A stretch of 60,000 bases of DNA from Owenia fusiformis. Its lineage: Eukaryota; Annelida; Polychaeta; Sabellida; Oweniidae. The translations under genes and the position numbers were made by a program. The notes beneath the pieces were generated by a model. It was given only the letters and a program-made list of their open reading frames with translations, was not told the DNA's origin and made no database searches. The first letter of the stretch is position 1, and each line of letters starts with the position of its first letter. Location: positions 34,963,759-35,023,758 of the forward strand of contig CAIIXF020000009.1 in NCBI GenBank assembly GCA_903813345.2. Reading direction: 5' to 3'. Shown here piece after piece: positions 36,201 through 48,200 of the stretch.

Positions 36201-39200
36201 AAAAAATGTCTTTGAATATGGTCATACTACAGTTTTAGAGTGCTATTTTCATGGTAAAGAAATTTTGCAAACATAACAAGATGATTTATCATCGATTTTC
36301 ATCATTGTTAAAGACTAATAATGGGCAACGCCCACTTTTCATACCTTGAACATTTAGGTTATTAAATCTCTATCATGGGTTGAACAAATGAATGAAATTC
36401 AGTTTTCTGGATAACACCAGATACCTTTTTGATGTTAGGTGCTATAATTAATCTTTGCATTTGACTTCTTAAATATCACATCCCTGTTTAGAAGAAGAAA
36501 GCATGCAACAAATGTCCCAGATCTACAACATGTATCCACTATTCTATGTACATGTATGTCGAGTCTCTATACTCTCCTGAAGAGAACCTATGCTACAGAC
36601 ACAACTGTCCAGAATTTAGATGATGATGTGCTTAAACAGTTTGATAAATGGTGTGCTGACCAAGTGCCTTAACAGTTTGATGAATGTCGTGCTGACCAAC
36701 ACAATGTACCAGTCTTCAAGCTTTGGTTTCTGATTATTCAAATTGAAATACTGTGCCTTGACTATGTGAGGGCTATAGCACAGGAGAATTTTCCTCTTTA
36801 TTTCCAGATGGTTTCTCTTTTACTTTCATAGTTGTTAAAGACTAGTCATGGGTGAAGCCCACTTTTCATATGCTGAACATTTAGGCTATTAAACCTCTTT
36901 CATCCGGTTGAACCAGAACCAGAGGACCACCACAGTCACAGCCTGCAGTCTCTAAATTCTCAAGAGAGCTTATACTACATACACAGCTGTCCAGAATCTA
37001 GATAATGAAGTGATAAACAGTTTGATGAAAGGTGTGCTGACCAACAGAATGTACCAGTCTTTAAGTTTTGGTTTCCGATTATTTGAATCAAAATACTGTC
37101 CCTTAACTAAGTGTGGGCTATTAGAGAGGGAATGAATGGTGATTGATGAATGGTGTGCTGACCAACAGAATATACCAGTCTTTAAGTTTTGGTTTCCGAT
37201 TATTTGAATCAAAATACTGTGGCTTAACTAAGTGTGGGCTATTAGAGAGGGAATGAAGGGTGATTGATGAATGCTGTGCTGACCAACAGAATATACCAGT
37301 CTTTAAGTTTTGATTTCCGATTATTTGAATCAAAATACTGTGCCTTAACTAAGTGTGGAAATTTCCCTCTTTATCTCCAGTCAATTAGCAATCTTATCTC
37401 CTGTTTTTTTGACCTTGTCAATATGTTTGCTGAGTACCAGTTCAGTATATCATCAGAACTCAAATTTCAAAAATGGATAGCTTTTGGAAAAGTAAAAAAT
37501 TATAGATATCTCACTTCCCATGAAATTGCAGCTGCCCTTTGACATGGTAGGACTATGTGTCTCCCCTTATTTCATGCCCTAACAGGTTCAGACAGTATAT
37601 CTGCATTCTAATCATTGAACATTTTGTTGTGATTTTATACAATAGAGACAACAATGAAATAACTGTAAATGCTGCAAGACAAGAAATGTTCACAAAGAAA
37701 ACAACTCAAATTGAGAACATCCCACCATAAGTTGCATAAGTTAGTGAGACAATTATACCTATGTCAGTCCTCGCTTCACCCTCACAATTGAGTTCGGAAT
37801 CCATTACCACAAAGGCTGGGAAAATAATTTGGGTGCCAGTGTGGAAAACATTGCCCAAGCTTCAGATGCATGCCAAATGCTAGTAAAATGCAGCTGCAAA
37901 CAACAGTGCTCAACAAAAAGATGCAAGTGCTTTTTGTCATTCTAGTGAACCACAAAAATGGCTCTGGCTCTTAAATCAAAGGGAATGTTGTCCTGATGAT
38001 ATCTGAAAAATTGCAAATGCCCGCTCCCATCAAATCCTGGGGGGGAGGGGGAGGGAAGTATTTTTTGTTGATTTTTTTGGATATGATCTATATTCATTTT
38101 GAGTATGTTATTTTCAATGTATAAAAACAATTTTCAAGATTGCATCCGTATTTCTCATGGATATTCATTATTAAAGCCTGACCAAGGGCGACGCCCACTT
38201 TATCAACATGTTAATATACAAGTTAATGAGTCTTCTATTATGAATACGAAAATTACCTAATAAGGCTGAATAAAATTGATTAGATTAAGTAAGTTATTTA
38301 TGTTAAGATGATAAATTCTTTAAGTAAGTCAATTGAAAGGCCACATCCCTTTTAGATATAAAGATATAATAATATATAATTCACAATTAATGATACATTA
38401 TTTTGGCTTTTAATGAGAGCACTTTACTAGCGTTTGGCATGTATCTGAAGCTTGGGGCAATGTTTTGTACACTGGCACCCAAATAATTTCCCAGCCTTTG
38501 CTGGTGTAGTGTCTGAACCTGTGGGAGCATGAAACAAGGGGAGACACATAGTCCTACCATGTCAAAAGGCAGCTGCAATTTCATGGGGAGTGAGATATCT
38601 CTAATTTTTTACTTTTCCAAAAGCTTTTCATTTTTGAACTTTGAGTTCTGATGATATACTGAACTGGTACTCAGCCCACATATTGACAAGGTCAAAAAAC
38701 AAAAAAACAGGTGACAAGCTTGCTAATTGACTGGAGATAAAGAGGGAAATTTCCCTCTCTGATAGCCCACACTTAGTTAAGGCACAGTATTTTGATTCAA
38801 ATAATCGGAAACCAAAACTTAAAGTCTGGTATATTCTGTTGGTCAGCACACCATTCATCAAACTGTTTATCACTTCATTATTATCTAGATTCTGGACAGC
38901 TGTGTATGTAGTATAGGCTCTCTTGAGAATTTAGAGACTGCAGGCTGTGACTGTGGCGGCCCTTCTGGTTCCGGTTCAAACCATGAAAGAGGTTTAATAG
39001 CCTAAATGTTCACTGGTACTGGTACATTCTGTTGGTCAGCACACCATTCATCAAACTGTTTAGGCACTGGGTCAGCACACCATTCATCAAACTGTTTAAG
39101 CACATCATCATCTAAATTCTGGAAAGTTGTATCTGTAGCATAGGTTCTCTTCAGGAGAAAATAGAGACTCGAGGTACATGTACATAGAACAGTGGATACA

Positions 39201-42200
39201 TGTTGTAGATCTGGGACATTTGTTGCTTGCTTTCTTCTTCTAAACAGGGTTGTGATATGGTGTAAGCCTTTAAAAAGTCAAATGCTAAGATTAATTATGG
39301 CTCCTAACATCAAAAAGGTATCTGGTGTTATCCAAAAAACTGAATAACATTCATTTGTTCAACCCATGATAGAGATTTAATAACCTAAATGTTCAAGGTA
39401 TGAAAAGTGGGCGTCGCCCATGATTAGTCTTTAACAATGATGGAAATCAATGATAAATCATCTTGTTTTGTTTGCAAAATTTCTTTACCATGAACATAGC
39501 ACACTAAAACTGTAGTATGACCATATTCAAAGAAATGTTTTTATGAAAAAAATATTCCTATATCTTCCCACCCCCATGGGATTAGGTGGGAGGGGGTACT
39601 TACTATTTTTTGACCATTCTAGTGGACCACAAAAATGGCTCTGGCTGTTAAATCAAAGGGAATGGTATTCTGATGATATGTGGAAAGTTTCATGCTTCGT
39701 TCCATGAATGAACTATTTGCCTGTTTTCTTGCACTATTGATCTCGCTAAGTCAGCAAAGACATTTTACCTCTCAACATCCACCTTCCCATTCTCCTCATG
39801 TGACTCAAGCTTCTCCATGCGCACATCCCAACCAAGTATGGCACTCAGGTTCCTGTAAGATACATTCAAACAATGGCATAAGTACTTCATATCTATATCA
39901 AGGAGGGACATAGGCATAGCCCAGTATGGAACTCAGGTTTATAGCGCTATTTATCAAGGTACAGATCGTATTACTATAAAAAAATTTGAGCAATTAAAGG
40001 ATGCTTTTGTAGGTTATACAGGAACTATTTACAACGTTTTTATCTATTTTATGGATTGGGAGTTTACGCAGCAGGATATACTGCCACTGATATATGTTTG
40101 TTCAAAAATAGCTGAGTTTTCAACATGAGCTAACTTGTGAAAACAAACTTCGTTTTGAAAAATCGCATTCTCCAATTAACTCATTCAAACCCAGTGAACC
40201 TGTAATTGTAAATTACCAAAATAAAAACAAATTTCTGGACATTGCTAAGAAACTCCATAACTAGAGCACTTATAAATCAACATAAATATGGACTCATGGA
40301 CATACTGATTCAAAGGAATTTAGATTTGTTCAACTGTAATAAAAAACGAGGTAAATAGGGTGATGTTCTCATAAATTGTCAGTATACAGTATTTTATCAA
40401 TGAGATGTACTATATCAGTAAGTGTGTGAGTTCTATCTAATACCTGCACATAAAAATAATGTGGAATATGCAGGTTGATCTATCAGTCTGGTGCCTTTTA
40501 GCCATATTTACTCTCACCTACATATATTGGCATTATACAAAGCAACGAAAACTTCCCAAAGGACCATTCCCATGGCCTTTTATTGGAAATGTAAATATCT
40601 TTATACCGACAAAGGACGATAATGCAGGAAGCAAACGACTGTGGCAACTCTCGAGAAAATTAAAAAGTGATATTATTAGTTTGAAATTTTGGGGCAAACA
40701 GGCTATTGTACTCAACAAATATGCTGATATAAAGCGTGCATATACAGATGAGCATTTCCAGCATAGAACAGATGTGTTCTTTACAACTGAAGTAGCTCCC
40801 GCAATTACAGGCAAAGAGGGGCCTATTTGGAAAGAACACAAGCAATTTTTTCTGAAATTTCTACATAAATTAGATGCAGCTGGTAAATTGGAGTATATCA
40901 TACACACAGAACTTGAAAAATTAATAGAACATATCAAAAAACAGAATGGTAAAGCAATAGATCCATGTAAACCCATTACATACGCATGTGGAAATGTCAT
41001 TGGCCAGATTCTGTTAGGCCAAAGTTGGGAGTATGACAATCCAAAATTTCACTACTTAATGGAGAATACACACAACATGATTTCAAATGCACAGTTTGTT
41101 ATAGGATGGGGGCTTCTTCCTATAACACGGCTGGTTCCAGGGGATTACTTTCGATTTAAGCGAGTCAAAGATGCAGTAAATGCAGTTAATCATGTCTTTA
41201 GAGATAGGTATGAGGAAGTTTTAACAAAATGGCAACATGGGGACGACAGCTGCTATTTGGAAAGATTTATAGAGACTATGAAATCAAATGCCAAATCTGA
41301 TTTGGAATACACAGGTATGCATATAAACTCCTATTTGATAAATAAGGTATAGCATTTTGTATCATTTAATTTGGTTACCGGTATTAGGGTGTCCATCCTT
41401 TTGTCAGAAAGTAAAATATTTGTGTCATCAGCAAAAATTGCATTTTGCTTTACAGAAGAGAGGCTCCTAAAGAATATGAATGACTTCATGGTTCCTGCAG
41501 CAACACTGATTTCAGCTATATTAAGGTATTAGCTATATTAAGGTATCAGCTATATTAAGGTATAAGCTACACCCATCTCTAAATTTCAATAACATTTCAA
41601 AGATAACAATATTTTTGAAACAGCCTTTTATCAAACATCCACTATGCCTAGCACTGTATTTGAATACAGAACTCGGGGATCTTATTCCAGATGGTGCATA
41701 ATATGTATGATCTACCACCCTGACATCCAGAAAAAGGTCAGAGCTGAGATCCATGCGAATATCCCGATAGATCAACTTCCTTGCTTAACTGATAGACCAA
41801 AGTTGCCGTACACAGATGCTGTTTTAACTGAGATCATGAGAACCAACATTGTACAGCCAATATCTACAATACAATGTTCCGCAAATCATGTTACCAATTG
41901 CAAGGTATGGTTCAAATTTAATTTTGTATGGTGTCACTTCTGACATTTTTTATCATCATTTCAGCAAAATTGCTTGATGCCAAAATCTATTATCCTAGCA
42001 ACATTTGGCACCCTTTACCTACTCTAAAACCATCATGACCCCTCCCCCCTCTGAACTTTTCTTGAGCTTCTCACCTGAGAAGTTCATTCATTCGATATGT
42101 GTATTCAGCCTGGATTACAATGAGGTGATAGCAAAAGATTTTTTAACTAGCATTCAAGAAAAATGTGAATACCTGTATACAATTATGCTAGACTCTGAAC

Positions 42201-45200
42201 GTATTATGTTTTATTCGAATAAAATTATTACATATAACAGCTTGTACTGTTGGTGTGACTCTAGGGTTATGAGCTTTGCCCACGGACAGTGGTGATGGCC
42301 AACTGGTATGCAGTACACAATGACCCCACACACTGGACCAAGCCTGAAGTGTTTAACCCAGAGAGATTCCTAGATAAGAACAATTGTTTAAATAAGGATG
42401 TGCATTTTACTCCTTTCTCAATGGGTAAGTCCTCAATGAGCATATGTTGCAATTTTTTGCTTATCATAAATATAGTTACTGTATTACATACCTAGCGAAG
42501 CATTTGTATGGAAGTCAATGGACCTGAAGGTTGGCTATATATTCCTGTATAGCCACTAAACTTTTTACCATGACAATCTTATGGCGTCATGTTTCATTTC
42601 TTCCAAATTTCACTTGCATAATGGGAGATTCAGGTCATAGATTTCTCAGAATATAATTCATATCTAGGATACCGTATCATATATGTATAAACACAGGCTG
42701 GTATCGAAAAATTTGTCCGCTGTGACGGAGCGTGCTATTTTGCATAGAATCACTAGGAAATCCACACAATTTATTTTTTTACTCATATGTTTTGCTATAT
42801 CAAAGAAAATTACTGACTCCATGCAATGGATATATTATTTGCGGGTAACTTTAAATTCTGTTTAAAGTCCAACAACGTTATGAGTAAAAGCTATTGAAAA
42901 CGGCGTCGGAGTATCATACTCCAAAATGTACCATTTCTTTTATTTCTTTTTAATGGTACAATATAGCGACACGATAATATTTACATATGTTTTCAGCATA
43001 ACTCTGAAGGTATTAATGAGATCTTTATGTATTGGGTATTTTTAATTTTTTTGATAAAAAATAATAATTAATTTCTTTGTCCGCTGTGACGGAGCAGTTT
43101 CAAATCTGAAATGCGTTAAGAATTTAGATTCATAATATATTTCTTTACAACTAAACTTTAGAGGAGCGAGCGTGTCAAATCTCTTTCGTAGAGTATTCTG
43201 AAAAATGAAACGTAATAACAGTACACAATTCAAATTCTGAGATGTATATACGACCACTCTTTAAGCTTCTTTTCTCAGTTTGTACTGCAATCCAACTTAT
43301 GCATGGTAACTCATGAAAATTATAGTCAACTTCCATTTCAGTAAAGGGTATTTGCCTTTTGTAGTGCCCTCTGTGGATCCATCGGCCTGACATGGTCATT
43401 TTTTACGGTAACTTAATTATTTGAAGTAAAATGATTTGCTGAAGATGAAGCTAAATACATATAATGGTATGGACTGTGGATTGTTCTACCCTCTTTAGTC
43501 GTTCCAAAAGGTAAGTTGAATGTATCTTGAAATACGAAAATGCAAAATTTGATTTTAAGATCGTTCTTTATTTGACTAAGAGTTATGGCTATCTGATGCA
43601 ACTACAGTAAAATATGTGTACAGTGAACACATATGGAGCCCAAAAATGTGTTCCCAGTTGGTATAGATGTTCACTCCATAGAGGCAATTTCATACAGAAG
43701 TCAGAGGAATATTTGATAAGAAGAGGTGTTCACTAGAGAAAGATATTCATTGATACAGGTTTTACAGTGCAGCACGTTTACAAAGACTTTTTTATAATTT
43801 TAGTCTATGCAAAACGATGAATTTCATGAATTTCAAATAATTGCAAATTAAATCTGTATTGGGATCATCTTATATACAGTAATATAATATTGTGTGGTAA
43901 AAGGTTATACATCTGTCGGCATGCATGATGTCTGTGCGCTATTTCGAATAAGTAAATTCATATTAGCCCTATTTACACTACACGTGACATTTCAAGACGT
44001 CTAGGCGAAAACGTATTAGAAATATTATGTTGAGTTTACATCATGTTGATTCATGTTGATTTCAGTACAAACCTCCGAAAAATACTAAGAGTGGTCGTTT
44101 TTATATCTCAGATTTACATTACCTCATATCTCCAAGAGGCTGCTTGTCATTATTTAGGAAAGTGATTTGTGACGTTCTCTCTTCTAAGGGTACTTTAAAA
44201 GATATAATTTGAATCTTAAATTCTTAACGTAGTTCACAGTTAAAACTGCTCCGTCACAGCTGACAAAAAATGTAAACATTATTTTTTATAAAAAATATTA
44301 AAAATACCCAATACATCAAGATATCATTAATACCTTCAGAGTTATGCTGAAAACATATGTAAATATTATCGTGTCACTATATTGTACCATTAAAAAGAAA
44401 TAAAACAAATGGTACATTTTGGAGTATGATACCCTGGCGCCGTTTTCAATAGCTTTTACTCTTAGCGTTGTTGGACTTCAAACAAAAGTTAAAATTACCC
44501 GCAAATGATATACCCATTGCATGGAGTAAGAAATTTTCTTTGGTATAGCGAAACATATGAGTAAAAAAATAAATTGTGTGGGTTTCTTAGTGTTTCTATG
44601 CAAAATAGCACGCTCCGTCACAGCGGACAAATTTTTCGATACCAGCCTGTGATAAACAATTCAATGTTTTTATGTTCACATGCCTGGTAAGAAAATACAT
44701 TAATTTCAGGAAAACGAAAATGTGCAGGAATTCAACTGAGTCAAATTGAACTTTTTCTTATGTTTGCAACATTGCTGCAGCAGTTTGAGATAACTCCAGA
44801 AGAGGACACTGGATTACCATCACTAGAGCCCCTTCTTGGATCAGCAGCCCAGGAACCCCAGCCTCATAAAGCTCGGTTCATATAACAGGCGTTAACTCTT
44901 AATTCTCATTTATAACTTCAAGTGTAATGATTTGTGACACAAAAATTTTCAATGGGTCCTGTCATCTAATATCACAAAGGACGATTCTCGGGTTGGAGAA
45001 CGAAGTTCATCAATCTAAATGAGCATAATATCCCTGCTTCGGATAAATTTAATTTTTTACATAATATAGATTTGAATGTTTTCTTTTTAATAGTCATGCT
45101 TTAATTTGGGTAATATTTCTAGATTTTTCGCAAAAAAATATTAGCGCAGTACACTGATGAACTTCTTTCCCCAAATCGAGACTTGTATTTTATTGAATCG

Positions 45201-48200
45201 GTCTAATTGAGCGTTATCCCTGCTTCAGACCAATTTGTTATTTTTACATCTTGTATATTTAAATGTCCTCTTTTGAATATTCATAGTTTAATTTGGGTAA
45301 TATTTCTATATTTTTCATGAAAAAAATTATTAGCCCAGGAGACTGTTCTCCAAACCAAGAATCGTCCTTTGTGAAACCACAATTAAGCCTTTCATGGTTC
45401 GCTCTTTAATCGAGAGGGTACGAAAATATGTACATAAAAAGCTCTCAACAAGGAAAAAATTTGATTGGTCTCTATAGAGAGGGGCCACACTTTCAGCAAA
45501 CTCAAAGTTGTCGAATAAGCATATTTGTATATATTTGGGCATTGATTGATTGTACCAATGCCGACTGCATACTTGGTTGCTAGTCCTTGTTACAACATCT
45601 TGGAAGATGTATGAAGGTCTCCAACCTGCCTTTGTTGGCTTAGGATAAGGGGCGTTCTCCCTATGTTGAATATAGCTGCTGATGCTGGCATCTGATGATG
45701 TCTAGTTGATGTAATTATTGATGTGATGTGTAGAGATATGTTCCTAGGAACTGAATTTCAAGTTTCATCAATAATTGATAATTCATTGATAATTTAGAAT
45801 TTTGGATCAGTAGGAGATTGAAAGAGATTTGGCTCAACGTGACACATGGACTTCTGTCATCTCCATTAAACAATTGTGTCAGTCCCTAGATTATCACAAC
45901 TGATGAGAAGTAATAAGGTTTGTTGAAAGGAAAAATTTGTGTCATGATAATAAGAAACAAACAGATTAGTATTAGTTTTAAATATATCAGGTTAATAGAC
46001 TAGGTGCGAGTAGAAATAATCTTGATTTACGTCATTAGAAATTAAAAATTCAGTCAAACTGATATCATATTTGGAATCTATATGAAAAACTACATCTAAT
46101 GGTTTTGAAAAGAGTTTATCAACTTTGAAAATTTAATTTTCTTTGAAAATGTGACTTCTAGGTCGGGGAGATTCCCCCCATGTTGTAAAATCACAAAAAG
46201 TGAAATATCTTTTCTTGTGTTGGGCAGATAACAGTTTCCTTTACTGGACATATTTTAATTTGTATAACTATCAGATACATAAGGGTAATATGAAAAGTGA
46301 ACCACTAAAACTGATGAATATTCAAGTTTAAGGGAACTTTGTAATACCCTGCCATGTTATTTCCCCCGAATCAGCCACCTGGTGGCGAAACTGGTAACTA
46401 CCTACTCGCATCTGAGTAATTAACATTGGGTGGGATGCTACATCTTGTAAACAATTGGTTTATCTTTATCTCAATCATATTAATCCAAGATTTTTAGAAT
46501 CAGATATTGGCTTAAGACTTTCACACCTCTGAAAAATAATAGAATATACAGTGTCACCAATATTCCATGTTCACAGGGGAATTTTCATAATTTGCCCCAA
46601 AAAGTGTTCCTTGTTCCCTGTTCACAGGTTTTCCCTACAGAGAGGGTCCGTTAACATGTAAGTCAATGGAAAAATATTTGGTTCTTTTGAAAAGGCTTCC
46701 TTGTTCATAGGTTTTCCCTACAGAGAGGTATTCCATCGGACAGGTTTTACTGTACTTTCAAAATATACTAAACAATACAATTCGACAAACAGAGTTTCTT
46801 GTTCATTTCAACGGGTTAGGTATAATAGAGTGTTTAAAGAGGCTTTGCTGTATAGCTTTGAAATCCAGTTGAACTGTAAAAAATGAGATTGTACTTCAAC
46901 TTTGATCTATTAAAATAGTCATTTTTCTTCAAATTTACAGAAATTTACGTTTTGTGAAAGACCAGGATAAATCAACACTCACACTCTTTTAAAGATTCTA
47001 ATATTAAACCAGGGTATGTTTTCCCTCACGAGTAAATAAAGAAACATAAAATCCTATTTTCTAATTTAATGTTCCAATGAATATGGACCCTACCTTATTA
47101 TGACAGCCTGGTTTTCTTTGAACTTGGAGGGAGGAATACCAGCGACTAGAATAGCCCTCTGAGAGTCAGGTAGCACCTTTATCTAAAACAGCAAGAAGGA
47201 TCTATGAGGGCTTAACGAGAAACACAGTGATAAATATCCCAATTTGAATTACAAAATGGCCACTATGTAATTTACACAGTATGCCCTAAACCTAATCAGA
47301 TCTTGGCACTAGTCTGCTCTTACATCTGTAAAATTTGAACTGATACAAAAGTTGATCAGATACATTGTTTCCTTGAATTTTAATGACAAGATATATTTGG
47401 CACCCACCCACATGCAAAGACACAAATACACACCCATCTGCACAAGATAAAGACAACATAGTACGAGGGTTGTCCCAAAAGTAATGCACTATTTACTTCA
47501 ACTTTTATAGTGCATTACTTCTGGGACAACCCTCGTACTTTGTACAAAGTGCAATAAAAATGCCCAAAAGATGTTACACAGGGCCTTTAAATGTAAAATA
47601 ATGTTAAAGTTTACCATGTAATATTATTATATTATTTTCTCACAACATATTCTGCTTGGGCATGGGTTAGTCAATACAACAGAAAGTTGAGGACTTACTG
47701 TCATAGATGTGTTGGTAGAAAGACCCTGCCCATAGTTGTCCACAACAGAAACTTTGAACTTCAGTTCTTGCTTTCCAGAGTTTATGAAATTGCCTTTACT
47801 GGTTAAGTCACCTGAAATATATAATCCAAAATTGGCTTTAATATGATACATAGTTGTACTTTTTAATATGCTTCAGTTTACTGTATATTCAAAAACAATA
47901 ATTATAAATTGATAACTAACAGTATTTTATTTAAGTTTTTATGAGACGATGAGAAACAAATGGAAGAAATTAGGCGCAATGTCACATTAATTAATATACT
48001 CATACATAAAATAAATATTTTGTGCATAATATCTATCATTGTGGAAGGCCACCTTTTGGTATATCAAAGAAGCTATCATATATTGGCTACACTATTTTTC
48101 CTTTGGAGTTGGGTAAACTAGCAACAGAGAGTGCCCCAATTGAAGTGTGAAAAAACTTTTTTTAAGAATAGGAGAAAAAAACATCAGAAATACATAGATT

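Larger units (their letters stand above)
39853..47093 (-). other. Cadherin intron 14 (hosts the P450 gene)
   Basis: 7.2-kb intron, the largest in the window. It contains the plus-strand P450 gene 40459-44885, the TIR element 44973-45373, a possible ~415-bp element at 45998-46412 (ctaggtgcgagtag / ctactcgcatctg) and a pogo-type MITE at 46549-46752. Confidence 0.7.

Noticed and set aside
37264-37542. 92-codon plus-strand ORF
   Set aside because: Part of the broken transposon protein inside the inverted repeat; matching pieces occur in the other arm with different breaks.
40533-41039. 168-codon minus-strand ORF
   Set aside because: Shadow of P450 exon 1 on the opposite strand.
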